From positions 1-13,431 of the forward strand of contig JASLBZ010000148.1 of assembly GCA_030146285.1 (NCBI GenBank): a stretch of 13,431 nucleotides of DNA. The letters run 5' to 3'. Of this stretch, positions 1-7,129 are shown one piece after another. The translations under genes were made by a program, and so were the position numbers. Numbering within the stretch: the first letter of the stretch is position 1; the number at the start of each line of letters is the position of its first letter. The notes beneath the pieces are model-generated. The model saw only the letters and a list, made by a program, of their open reading frames with translations, was not told the origin of the DNA and ran no database searches. Source of the stretch: Neisseriaceae bacterium (GTDB taxonomy: Bacteria > Pseudomonadota > Gammaproteobacteria > Burkholderiales > Neisseriaceae).

Positions 1-266
1 AAGCCCGTATCCAATGTTTCTAATTGGGCAATCTTATCCACATTCTCATCAATCAAATCACCAAAACGGCGCATAATTTTAGCGCGCTCTTTGGCCGGTG
101 TTTTTGACCATTTTGGAAAGGCATCTTTGGCAGCCTGAACCGCCATTTGTACTTCTTTTTCACCACCACTGGCCACTTCACCAATTTTTTCCATGGTCGC
201 AGGGTTGATGTTGTCAAAAGTCTCTTCGCTGGCAACTTCTTTGCCGTTAATCCAATGTTTAATCAT
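1..266 (-). CDS. hpaE: 5-carboxymethyl-2-hydroxymuconate semialdehyde dehydrogenase, N-terminal part (cut by window edge)
   Basis: Only the first 88 codons are present; the gene continues beyond the left edge. The protein begins MIKHWINGKEV and continues with INPAT, a VASGGE stretch and a FPKW...ERAKIMRRFGDLIDEN...ETLDTG segment. This is the N-terminal NAD-binding region of an aldehyde dehydrogenase and closely follows enterobacterial HpaE. The family oxidises 5-carboxymethyl-2-hydroxymuconate semialdehyde, the ring-cleavage product of homoprotocatechuate, with NAD in the cytoplasm. The start at 266 is preceded by an AAGGAA ribosome binding site. It lies 31 bases downstream of hpaG2 in the same direction, so the two are almost certainly co-transcribed. 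The catalytic Glu and Cys lie outside the window, so activity cannot be judged. Confidence 0.9.
   Translation of the reverse strand, partial: MIKHWINGKEVASEETFDNINPATMEKIGEVASGGEKEVQMAVQAAKDAFPKWSKTPAKERAKIMRRFGDLIDENVDKIAQLETLDTG
128..139 (+). repeat. Near-match to DNA uptake sequence inside hpaE
   Basis: TGGCAGCCTGAA matches the Kingella-type uptake word AGGCAGCCTGAA in 11 of 12 positions. It lies within coding sequence (Ala-Val-Gln-Ala-Ala), where it is also compatible with ordinary codons, so chance is possible. Confidence 0.4.
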
Positions 267-297
267 TTTTTTATTCCTTTATTGAAGCAGCTTTGAA

Positions 298-1059
298 TTA
301 GCGGCTAAAAAATTCGTCTTCCGTTAGCATGTAGTTGGTTAAGCGACCCACGTTTTGAACTTCAATCACGACAGTGTCACCTGCCTTAACGTCAGATGTG
401 CCCTTCGGACAACCCGTTGCAATCATATCGCCAGGCTCTAACGTCATGAAACCAGATAAATACTCAATCAAAAATGGCACATCAAAAATCATGTCTTTGG
501 TATTGCCTTCTTGACGCAGCTCATCATTCACCCAAGTCTTTAGAGTTAAGTTCATTGGATCTTCTACATCTTTAAGATCAATAATATAAGGACCTACTGG
601 TGTCATGGCATCGCGGTTTTTAACGCGTAAATTTGGACGGTAATAATTTTCCAAATAATCACGGATCGCGTAGTCATTACACAAAGTAAAGCCTTCTACA
701 TAATCCCAAGCATTTTCTTTTTTAACATTTTTGGCAGTTTTGCCAATCACCACAGCCAACTCACATTCGTAATGCATGTAGTTAATGTTATTGGGGCGCC
801 AGCTATGCCCATTGTGACCAACGTAAGTGCCTTGAGATTTAATGAAAACCAATGGCTCTGTTGGTGGTGCTTTAAAATCCAGCTCACTAGCGTGATCTGC
901 ATAATTTAAGCCCAAAGCAAACATCGTGCCATTGGCCGGTGGCAACCAGGTCACATCGTTTTCAGACACAATACGACCATCGGGTAGATTCACAGACATG
1001 TCATCGTTTATCGTGACAGAATATTGTTCATTTTGGTATTGGATTTTTGCGCGTTTCAT
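298..1059 (-). CDS. hpaG2: 4-hydroxyphenylacetate degradation isomerase/decarboxylase, C-terminal-type subunit (FAH family)
   Basis: The 253-residue protein belongs to the fumarylacetoacetate hydrolase fold and corresponds to the C-terminal half of the fused E. coli HpaG. Recognisable stretches are FALGLNYADHASEL (about 47-60), EPLVFIK, RPNNINYMHYECEL (88-101), CNDYAIRDYLENYYRPNLRVK (127-147) and FMTLEPGDMIATG. The expected metal ligands are present: Glu98 and Glu100 in YECELAVVIG and Asp129 in CNDY. In this pathway HpaG decarboxylates 5-oxopent-3-ene-1,2,5-tricarboxylate and isomerises the resulting hydroxyheptadienedioate. The metal-bearing subunit is expected to be catalytic. An AAGGAG site precedes the ATG. 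It starts 14 bases after hpaG1 ends, so the two chains are probably translated together and may associate. Confidence 0.93.
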   Translation of the reverse strand: MKRAKIQYQNEQYSVTINDDMSVNLPDGRIVSENDVTWLPPANGTMFALGLNYADHASELDFKAPPTEPLVFIKSQGTYVGHNGHSWRPNNINYMHYECELAVVIGKTAKNVKKENAWDYVEGFTLCNDYAIRDYLENYYRPNLRVKNRDAMTPVGPYIIDLKDVEDPMNLTLKTWVNDELRQEGNTKDMIFDVPFLIEYLSGFMTLEPGDMIATGCPKGTSDVKAGDTVVIEVQNVGRLTNYMLTEDEFFSR

Positions 1060-1073
1060 GTTTATTCTCCTTA

Positions 1074-1721
1074 TTATTCAGAAACCACAGTGCTCAGAAC
1101 TTGACCCACTTCACTAATGCTGATGCTCACTTGATCACCAACAGCCAAATCAAAACGACCAGCCGGTGTACCTGTTAACAAAACATCGCCGGCATGTAAA
1201 GTCATGAATTCGGTAATCTGTGCAATTAAAGTCGGAATATCGCGCACCCAATCAGCCGTATTACCTGTTTGTTTTACTTCACCATTTACACTCACAGTAA
1301 TATCCAATGCATTGATATTACTGATATTATCTAAAGAAACCACATCTTGACTGAATGCCATGAAACCATCACGGCATTTGGCTTTGATTGCTGGACGATA
1401 AAAACTGTCTTCTGGCAAGCTAAATTCATTACCCACCACGACACCAGCCACATAATCCAACGCATTTTCAGCACTCACGCGTGAAGCTGTTTTGCCCATC
1501 ACCACCGCTAATGTCGCACCTGCTTGCAGGCGCTCATTGTTTGGTAAAGTCACTTTGCCAGAGGCATTGTAAGTATTGGGTGTTTTAATAAACAAAACTG
1601 GCTTTTTGGGCAGTTCTTGGTATGGTGCAGCCACAAATGCTTGTGCATGTTCTTGCATCACTTGTTGGTAGTTTAAGGCAACACCAAAAACTGTTTTACC
1701 GTTTAAATCGAGTGTAGACAT
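1074..1721 (-). CDS. hpaG1: 4-hydroxyphenylacetate degradation isomerase/decarboxylase, N-terminal-type subunit (FAH family)
   Basis: This 215-residue FAH-family protein corresponds to the N-terminal half of fused HpaG. It shares LNGKTVFGVALNY near the start, then SLPEDSFYRPAIKAKCRDGF and a closing HAGDVLLTGTPAGR. At the place where hpaG2 has its Glu-x-Glu metal pair, this chain reads QAGATLAVVMG. The acidic ligands are therefore missing, as in the N half of the E. coli protein. I chose ATG 1721 rather than the in-frame ATG at 1733 because GGAG sits six bases before 1721 and the upstream ATG has no such site. It is the first gene of the operon, directly downstream of a promoter with two HpaR-like operators. 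Confidence 0.92.
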   Translation of the reverse strand: MSTLDLNGKTVFGVALNYQQVMQEHAQAFVAAPYQELPKKPVLFIKTPNTYNASGKVTLPNNERLQAGATLAVVMGKTASRVSAENALDYVAGVVVGNEFSLPEDSFYRPAIKAKCRDGFMAFSQDVVSLDNISNINALDITVSVNGEVKQTGNTADWVRDIPTLIAQITEFMTLHAGDVLLTGTPAGRFDLAVGDQVSISISEVGQVLSTVVSE

Positions 1722-1766
1722 GAGTTTCTCCATCAGTAATCATTCTCGTGATATTGGTTTTATTTG

Positions 1767-1778
1767 CTAATATATTAG
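1767..1778. promoter_or_regulatory. HpaR-like operator, copy 1 at hpaG1
   Basis: CTAATATATTAG is a perfect 12-base palindrome of a size and symmetry typical of MarR-family sites. It is downstream of the predicted -10 box of hpaG1. The identical word recurs at 8837-8848. Assignment to HpaR rests on position beside hpaR and hpa genes. Confidence 0.65.
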
Positions 1779-1786
1779 TTATAAGA

Positions 1787-1816
1787 ATATTACTAATATA
1801 GTAGCATTGTTGTCAA
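1787..1816 (-). promoter_or_regulatory. Predicted sigma-70 promoter of the hpaG1-hpaG2-hpaE operon
   Basis: Read on the minus strand, a perfect TTGACA (-35, 1811-1816) is followed after 18 bases by TAATAT (-10, 1787-1792). The spacer holds one HpaR-like operator and a second lies just downstream, an arrangement suited to repression by blocking RNA polymerase. Confidence 0.6.
1793..1804. promoter_or_regulatory. HpaR-like operator, copy 2 at hpaG1
   Basis: CTAATATAGTAG differs by one base from the palindrome at 1767-1778. Its centre is 26 bases away and it lies between the predicted -35 and -10 boxes, where a bound dimer would exclude polymerase. Confidence 0.55.
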
Positions 1817-1927
1817 ATACATTTGGCCATTTTTAATGTTATTTATCTTAAAATTCATCAGCGACTTAGCATCCATTCATTTATCAAAAAGACTATAATG
1901 GATAAAAAATATAGCACAGCACAAAAC

Positions 1928-1965
1928 AATAGCCCTTGGTAATGTATTCATTACCAAGGGCTATT
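1928..1965 (-). terminator. Intrinsic terminator of hpaR
   Basis: A perfect 17-base-pair inverted repeat (1928-1944 with 1949-1965) encloses a four-base loop. On the minus strand it is followed by GTTTTGTG. It separates hpaR from the downstream hpaG1 promoter, so the two are independent transcription units. Confidence 0.8.
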
Positions 1966-2015
1966 AAATAAAATCACATTATCACAAAAATTAAAAAATA
2001 AATTTTCTAAAAAAA

Positions 2016-2441
2016 TTAAGCATCTAATTTTGCCAAAAACACATCCAACTTTCCAATCAAATCCAAAAGCGCATCCTCACCCACTTTTTTAGCCAAAGCA
2101 TCATAAGCCAATCGATTTTCACGCAACACATCCTCTACCATCAAATCCACACCAGCAGATAACGTTACCATGACACGGCGCTTATCAAAAGCAGATGGCA
2201 CCTTCACAATCAAGTTTAGCTCTTCCATTCGCTTTAAAATACCAGCCATACTGGGGCTTAAAATACAGCACTCTTGGCACAACTCCCTTGGCTCTAACTG
2301 TTCTTGCTCATACAATGCACGCAAAATACGCCATTGCTGTTCTGTTAATTGGTGTTTGGCCAATGCCGGTCGAAAGTAAGCCATCATGGCCTCACGACTT
2401 TTAAGTAACAGTAGCGGAATATTGCGATTTTTTGGTTTCAT
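2016..2441 (-). CDS. hpaR: MarR-family repressor of the homoprotocatechuate pathway, HpaR
   Basis: The 141-residue winged-helix regulator matches HpaR closely: PLLLLKSREAMMAYFRP near the start, then LTEQQWRILRAL. A recognition-helix region ILSPSMAGILKRMEE lies at about 60-74 and a wing FDKRRVMVTL at 85-94 with the usual Asp-x-Arg. HpaR proteins repress the meta-cleavage operon and release DNA when 4-hydroxyphenylacetate-type ligands bind. The likely targets here are the CTAATATATTAG palindromes upstream of hpaG1 and of the MHS transporter. No clear Shine-Dalgarno precedes ATG 2441, yet this start best fits the family N-terminus, so low-level translation is plausible. In E. coli hpaR is divergent from hpaG; here it lies upstream in the same direction. 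Confidence 0.92.
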   Translation of the reverse strand: MKPKNRNIPLLLLKSREAMMAYFRPALAKHQLTEQQWRILRALYEQEQLEPRELCQECCILSPSMAGILKRMEELNLIVKVPSAFDKRRVMVTLSAGVDLMVEDVLRENRLAYDALAKKVGEDALLDLIGKLDVFLAKLDA

Positions 2442-2687
2442 ATTAAAGCTGTCTAAGATTAAGAAAAAAAGAAATACGATGATCTATATGCAACTGTTGA
2501 TTCAATCATCAATACGATCAGCTTTTGGATTATCCTTGATTCATCAAGCCTACACAAACCAACTCACTAACTAATGAGTAATTTGTCTGCTCAACGACAC
2601 ATATCCACTCTATACCAAACTTTACGAAGAACCTACCTGAATCATTAAATATCCTCGCTTTTAAAAGAAAACGATATCCGCAAAATA
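2442..2687. other. Intergenic region upstream of hpaR
   Basis: This AT-rich stretch must contain the hpaR promoter but shows no convincing -35/-10 pair and no copy of the CTAATATATTAG palindrome. The short open frames in it have no ribosome binding site or recognisable domain, so none is called. Confidence 0.4.
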
Positions 2688-2726
2688 AAGGCAGCCTGAA
2701 ACCCAATAGCTGTTACAGACTGCCTT
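2688..2726 (-). terminator. Terminator hairpin of the permease gene, containing a DNA uptake sequence
   Basis: The arms 2688-2698 and 2716-2726 pair over 11 positions with a single mismatch or wobble. On the minus strand the second arm runs into TTATTTTG. It lies 20 bases beyond the permease stop. One arm carries the uptake word at 2689-2700. Neisserial uptake sequences often occur as inverted pairs that double as terminators. Confidence 0.65.
2689..2700 (+). repeat. DNA uptake sequence (Kingella-type dialect)
   Basis: AGGCAGCCTGAA is a perfect match to the 12-base uptake word that I recall for Kingella-type Neisseriaceae. A perfect chance match in a window this size is improbable. It is the main sequence clue to the host family. 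Confidence 0.65.
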
Positions 2727-2745
2727 GATTACATGCTAATCGTAC

Positions 2746-4176
2746 TTAAACATTATCCACCAATTCATTCAATTTCTTTTGTGCTTGTGGAAAAACCTTT
2801 CCCAAAATAATGGCATACATATAGCCACAAATGGCGGAACCAAAAACCAAAACTGGTACTAAGTAAATTACCTTGCTTTTAATACCGCTCATAATATCCA
2901 GATTCATGGTCACCAAATACAAAACAATACTCATTAAAAAGGCAGCGACAATGGGTGCATATAAGCGTTTCCACTTAGCAACCTTCAGTTGTGGGCGTTT
3001 TTTAAAGAAGAAAATCACAGCGATGGAAACAAAAATTTGCAGCAATAAAATAGCCATGGTGGTAATAGCTGATCCCCACGTAAACACATCAACCAAAGGG
3101 TCTTGTCCCAGCAGCGCCAATACCGCAATAATGCCAATCATAAATAAGGTTTGGTAAAGACTAGATAAATATGGTGTGTTTTTACTTGGGTGTAACCTTG
3201 CTAATTTGCCCCAAAATAAACCGTCTCGTGAAATCACATAAAAGTAACGGGCGATATTATTGTGAAAGGACTGCGTAGCAGCAAACAAGCTGGTGATCAG
3301 TAAAATATTCAAAACCAATACTGACCAAGGCCCCAGTACACTTTGTGCAATTTGAAACACAAATAATTCGGGGTTCGCTGCCACAGCAGCTTGCACTTGC
3401 AAGCTGCCATGTGCTTGAATCAAGCCCCAGCTACAAAAAGCAAAGAAACCCGTAATCAATAACACAGCAATAATGGTGGCCAATGGGATGGTTCGCTCTG
3501 GATTCTTACATTCCTCGGTGTAAATGGCCGTAGCTTCAAAACCAATAAAAGCAGCAATGGTGAACACTAAAGCCATGCCAACATTACCATTAAACACAAT
3601 GCTTGGCATAAAAGGTTGTACGTCCAAAGTGCCTAACTTGCCTTGTTGCCACACAACCAAAGCGGCAATCACGACCGCAATACCCACCTCAAGCAACATT
3701 AAAATACCCAATACTTTGCTGCCTAACTCAATGCGCTCAATCCCTAACCAGCACACCACCAGCAGCATCACGATGGTATAAAACCACCACGGCAAATCAA
3801 ATCCCAAATACTCAACAAAGAAAATTTGGGTAAACAAACCAAATATTGCGGCAATAGCAATTTGAATGGAAACATAAGCCAAAATAGCCAATGCCAAGCC
3901 ACTTAAACCCAATTTACTGCCTAAGCCTGCCGAGATATAAGCATAAAAGGCACCTGAATTTTTAATATAACGGCTCATGGTGATGAATCCGACCGAGAAC
4001 AGCAGCAAAATCAAGCCTGACAAAATATAAATCCCTGAAACACCAGCGCCATTTCCTTCCAAAATAGCCACTGGCATTGCACCGACTAAGCCCGTCAAAG
4101 GCGATGCGGCTGCCACCACAAAAAACACCAATGATGCTAAGCCCAAGCTGCGCTTGGTCTGATTTTTCGCTTCCAT
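2746..4176 (-). CDS. APC-superfamily amino acid/amine permease
   Basis: This 476-residue inner-membrane protein has about twelve hydrophobic segments. Its N-terminus reads SLGLASLVFFVVAAASPLTG and is followed by an AMPVAILEGNGAG loop, typical of the amino acid-polyamine-organocation superfamily. Further marks are SGAFYAYISAGLG, the conserved FIGFEATAIYTEECKNPERTIP region near the middle, and FHNNIARYFYVISRDG. Members import amino acids or amines by proton or sodium symport, or exchange. It is transcribed in the same direction as the AraC-type regulator, with its own promoter. Only 5.4 kb of amine oxidase, cupin and aldehyde dehydrogenase genes lie beyond the regulator. I infer import of the amine that this set degrades, possibly tyramine. 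Substrate cannot be read from sequence; a GAGGAAG site precedes ATG 4176. Confidence 0.82.
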   Translation of the reverse strand: MEAKNQTKRSLGLASLVFFVVAAASPLTGLVGAMPVAILEGNGAGVSGIYILSGLILLLFSVGFITMSRYIKNSGAFYAYISAGLGSKLGLSGLALAILAYVSIQIAIAAIFGLFTQIFFVEYLGFDLPWWFYTIVMLLVVCWLGIERIELGSKVLGILMLLEVGIAVVIAALVVWQQGKLGTLDVQPFMPSIVFNGNVGMALVFTIAAFIGFEATAIYTEECKNPERTIPLATIIAVLLITGFFAFCSWGLIQAHGSLQVQAAVAANPELFVFQIAQSVLGPWSVLVLNILLITSLFAATQSFHNNIARYFYVISRDGLFWGKLARLHPSKNTPYLSSLYQTLFMIGIIAVLALLGQDPLVDVFTWGSAITTMAILLLQIFVSIAVIFFFKKRPQLKVAKWKRLYAPIVAAFLMSIVLYLVTMNLDIMSGIKSKVIYLVPVLVFGSAICGYMYAIILGKVFPQAQKKLNELVDNV

Positions 4177-4216
4177 AACTTCCTCATTTCTCTGTTTATT
4201 TTGATTTTATGAGTGC

Positions 4217-4244
4217 AGTATAAGAAGCTTTATTTTTAATTCAA
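4217..4244 (-). promoter_or_regulatory. Predicted sigma-70 promoter of the permease
   Basis: On the minus strand TTGAAT (4239-4244) and TATACT (4217-4222) are 16 bases apart, about 40 bases before the permease start. It lies in the 86-base gap after the regulator stop, so the permease can be transcribed independently of the regulator. Confidence 0.55.
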
Positions 4245-4262
4245 TAGAATAAATCGGAACTG

Positions 4263-5120
4263 TTAGATTAATCCAGTGATGCTCAAATCATTGTTAATAT
4301 GCAAACGATTTTGGTATTCACTTTCCTCAATCGCTTGTATAAATTTACTGGGCGCTTGTGCTGCAAATTTTTTAAACTCCCGCAAAAAATGCGATTGATC
4401 CGCATAGCCTTGCTCCAAGGCCAAACTGGTTAAACTTAGGTTTTGATGGGAGGTTAAGCATTGCAATACGTGTTGAAACCTCACGATTAAAGCATATGAC
4501 TTAGGTGACAAACCAAAGTGCTCTGCGAATATTTTATTGATATAACGAGATGAGTAACCCGTATATTGTTCAAGTTGTGAAATCCGGATATCGCCTTTAC
4601 CTTGAGAAATCATGTCTCGAATTTGCAAACTAAATGGTGAAGCCGAACAATCAATTCGATGTTGGTAATGCTGCATAAAAAATTGAACCTGCTCCTCAAA
4701 ACTTTTTGATGAAATTATTTTTTCCAATAATGCATCACCACCACGATCAATATCACTCAACGAAAACTCGGCATCGACCAAACACTTGGAATCCATATCA
4801 ATAAATTTGGGAATATAGCCAGATCGAAATCTGGCACCAAAATAGCGTTTACCTGATTGGATCTCAACCAATTGAGCTTGGGTTGTGCTGCCACACAAAC
4901 GAACTTTGGGCGAATCTTTATCGCATAAGAACAAAACATCAACACTTGCATCGGGAACAGCAAAAGCGGCTCCATCGGATTTATCAGCGACAAAACTGTA
5001 AAAATGGGAAATGGGAGAATCGTGCATGACTTTTTTATAGTATGCAGAACCCGTGCTTAAGACAAAATAAGGCTGTATGGTGCGTGCCGATACGGCACCA
5101 CCATGTGAATAATTCAACAT
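4263..5120 (-). CDS. AraC-family transcriptional regulator with DUF6597-like N-terminal domain
   Basis: The 285-residue protein ends in an AraC-type DNA-binding domain. A first helix-turn-helix is near 178-203 (ISQLEQYTGYSSRYINKIF) and a second near 230-260 (LTSLALEQGYADQSHFLREF). The N-terminal half carries VPDASVDVLF (55-64) and a GARFRSGYIPKF stretch (95-106). These resemble the DUF6597 sensor domain rather than the cupin-like domain of FeaR. ATG 5120 is preferred over the longer TTG-started frame from 5189, because GAGGAG lies seven bases before it. The gene is divergent from the amine oxidase operon and upstream of the permease, so it is the probable activator of both, likely responding to the amine or aldehyde. 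That role is inference. Confidence 0.82.
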   Translation of the reverse strand: MLNYSHGGAVSARTIQPYFVLSTGSAYYKKVMHDSPISHFYSFVADKSDGAAFAVPDASVDVLFLCDKDSPKVRLCGSTTQAQLVEIQSGKRYFGARFRSGYIPKFIDMDSKCLVDAEFSLSDIDRGGDALLEKIISSKSFEEQVQFFMQHYQHRIDCSASPFSLQIRDMISQGKGDIRISQLEQYTGYSSRYINKIFAEHFGLSPKSYALIVRFQHVLQCLTSHQNLSLTSLALEQGYADQSHFLREFKKFAAQAPSKFIQAIEESEYQNRLHINNDLSITGLI

Positions 5121-5445
5121 ATATAAACTCCTCAATTGACCTTCTATTGACGCAAGTCGGGCATTTATATGCCACTTTTTATGGGTCAATATCCTGCTTC
5201 TCTTTGTATTTTATTATTGCTATTGTTTGATTCACAAACATATTAGCAATAGTTCATCATAAGTCAGGTTCTGTCAAGCCATTACGTTTTCATGCTTTAT
5301 TAATCATGTCTTTAGTTCTGATTTATTCTATTTTTATCCATTATTTACGGCAACAATAAGTTTAAATCAATTAATTTTGAATCAATAAAAACCAACAAAT
5401 CCAATAAAAAAACAATAATTATGGTGCTGGTGCAAAGGAAAAAAG
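5121..5445. promoter_or_regulatory. Divergent control region between the AraC-type regulator and the amine oxidase operon
   Basis: This 325-base AT-rich region must hold both promoters. GGCAT-TTAT-ATGCC (5160-5173) is a short palindrome near the regulator start. GTTTG...CAAAC (about 5224-5239) lies within a larger inverted repeat bounded by TTGCTA and TAGCAA. CAAACATATTAG (5235-5246) matches the HpaR-like operator at 10 of 12 positions. A weak TTGAAT (5377-5382) plus TCCAAT (5400-5405) pair with 17-base spacing could serve the oxidase operon. None of these is conclusive. Confidence 0.4.
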
Positions 5446-6747
5446 ATGAGTTTAGAACTGGATACAGCAACGTATTACACCGCAACCAAAAAGTATTTTT
5501 TAAACTTCCCAGAGTTAGAAGAGAATATTGATGTGGATGTCGTGGTCATAGGTGGCGGCTTTACTGGCATCAATACATCATTAGAATTGGCAGAAACTGG
5601 CATCACCAGTATCGCTGTTTTAGAAGCGAAATACTTAGGATATGGCGGCACGGGTCGCAATGGTGGACAAATTATGGCGGGTATCGGCCATGACATTGAA
5701 ACCTTGGGTAAAGACATTGGTGCTGAGGGTGTTAAAGCTGTATTTGAGTTAAGCGATCAAGGCTCAAAAATCATTCAAGAGCGTATTAGAAAATACGATA
5801 TCGATGCTGATTTTAGACATGGTTACGCCTATATGGCATTTAATAGCCGCCAAACCAACACCCTTAAAAAGTGGGAAAAAGACTTCAAAACCATTGACCA
5901 AAAAAATGATATATACATGGTAACGGGCAAGGAGGTTCAAACGGTTATTGGTTCAAATGCTTATGAAAGTGGCTTGGTTCACATGGGCGCAGGCCAAGTA
6001 CATTCACTTAACTTATTGCTAGGTGAAGCAAAAGCCCTAAGCTCTTATGGTGTACAAATTTATGAATTTAGCCCTGCTTTAGAAGTCACTTATGGCGATA
6101 AAATTGTTGTCAGAACAGCCAAGGGAACCGTGACGGCTAAAAAATTATTGTGGGCTTGCGATAGTTTTTTAAACAAAATGGAACCTAACTTACACAAAAA
6201 AACCATTAACACTTTTGCTTTTCAGATGATGACTGAACCTTTGTCTGATGAGTTGATTCAGACCATTAGTCCTATTCGCGGCGCTTATAGCGATATTCGC
6301 CCTGTGATTGATTACTATCGCATTACCAATGAGAACCGTTTATTATTTGGAAGTGCAACCTATTTTATGGAACATTTCCCCAAAGATTTAAAAACTTACA
6401 ACCGCCACAATATGTTAAAAATTTTTCCTTATTTGGACAAGGTTCATATTGACTTAGCTTGGGGTGGGCCGATGGCTTGTAGCGCCAATTTATTTCCGCA
6501 AATTGGTAGCTTACCTGGGCATACAAATGTGTTTTATTGCCAAGGTTATTCCGGTTTTGGTGTCACGCCGAGCCACATTGTTTGCAAAGTATTAGCAGAA
6601 GGTATTCGAGGTGGCTCTGAGCGTTACGATTTGTTTACGCGCATTAATCACAAGTCTATTGCAGGTAAAGACCAATTTAGACCCTTTATTTTAACGGGAG
6701 CAAAATGCTTCCACCAACTTTCTGGCTATTTTAATGGCCGCCGCTAA
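5446..6747 (+). CDS. FAD-dependent amine oxidase, DAO/PuuB-like
   Basis: This 433-residue flavoprotein opens with a Rossmann dinucleotide-binding motif VVVIGGGFTG (32-41; Gly36, Gly38, Gly41). An acidic Glu60 ends the second strand, and GYGGTGRNGGQ (65-75) is typical of the DAO family. Further landmarks are VHSLNLLLGEA, YYRITNENRLLFG and the C-terminal YCQGYSGFGVTPSHI. Order and length follow gamma-glutamylputrescine oxidase PuuB (about 426 residues), a soluble enzyme releasing aldehyde, ammonia and hydrogen peroxide. No gamma-glutamyl-amine synthetase is in view, and the following dehydrogenase is FeaB-like. I therefore infer direct oxidation of a primary arylalkylamine such as tyramine. AAGGAA precedes ATG 5446. 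The cupin gene follows after 13 bases, indicating an operon. Confidence 0.87.
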   Translation: MSLELDTATYYTATKKYFLNFPELEENIDVDVVVIGGGFTGINTSLELAETGITSIAVLEAKYLGYGGTGRNGGQIMAGIGHDIETLGKDIGAEGVKAVFELSDQGSKIIQERIRKYDIDADFRHGYAYMAFNSRQTNTLKKWEKDFKTIDQKNDIYMVTGKEVQTVIGSNAYESGLVHMGAGQVHSLNLLLGEAKALSSYGVQIYEFSPALEVTYGDKIVVRTAKGTVTAKKLLWACDSFLNKMEPNLHKKTINTFAFQMMTEPLSDELIQTISPIRGAYSDIRPVIDYYRITNENRLLFGSATYFMEHFPKDLKTYNRHNMLKIFPYLDKVHIDLAWGGPMACSANLFPQIGSLPGHTNVFYCQGYSGFGVTPSHIVCKVLAEGIRGGSERYDLFTRINHKSIAGKDQFRPFILTGAKCFHQLSGYFNGRR

Positions 6748-6760
6748 CTAAGGAATTAAC

Positions 6761-7120
6761 ATGCAAAAAATTAAAACAAACATCACTCTACAAGAATTAG
6801 ACAGCTGGGGCACCGTAGTTGATTTAGGCTCTGAATTGCTAGAAGGTACTGGTAAAGCTTATGGTCAGTTTACCTTAGGCAATCCTGAATTGCCTGTTAG
6901 CGGTGGTTACTTTGGCGTTGAAAAAAGCATTTTCCGCATGACTTATCCTTTCAATGAACAAGCAACCATCGTAACCGGTAGCATTACTTTGACCAATGAA
7001 GCTACTGGCGAGAAATGGACTTTCAACCAAGGCGATAGCTGGATTGTAGAAAAAGGCACAACAGTACTTTGGGAAGTCAACAGTGACTTCTTTGTAAAAC
7101 ATTACTTGTCTGCATTGTAA
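6761..7120 (+). CDS. Small cupin protein, EutQ/DUF861-like
   Basis: The 119-residue protein is a single cupin barrel. After a variable N-terminus, strands from about 50 include FRMTYPFNEQATIVTGSITLT, then FNQGDSWIVEKG and the closing TVLWEVNSDFFVKHYL. This ending (aromatic, WEV, K-x-Y) is the pattern of the cupin_3/DUF861 family. The canonical cupin histidines (H-x-H in motif 1) are absent, so metal-dependent oxygenase chemistry is unlikely. It has an AAGGAA site and is tightly coupled to the oxidase gene. A helper role, for instance in handling the reactive aldehyde or imine product, is conceivable but not shown. No enzymatic function is claimed. Confidence 0.82.
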   Translation: MQKIKTNITLQELDSWGTVVDLGSELLEGTGKAYGQFTLGNPELPVSGGYFGVEKSIFRMTYPFNEQATIVTGSITLTNEATGEKWTFNQGDSWIVEKGTTVLWEVNSDFFVKHYLSAL

Positions 7121-7129
7121 AGACATCCT

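Noticed and set aside
2386..2574. Plus-strand small open frame overlapping the hpaR start and upstream region
   Set aside because: No ribosome binding site or homology; it overlaps the conserved hpaR N-terminus on the other strand.
3941..3958. AAGGCACCTGAA as a further uptake word
   Set aside because: It lacks a base of the core and aligns poorly, and it lies in conserved permease coding sequence.
5121..5189. N-terminal extension of the AraC-type regulator from TTG 5189
   Set aside because: GAGGAG is placed for ATG 5120, and the extension has no family similarity and overlaps promoter-like sequence.
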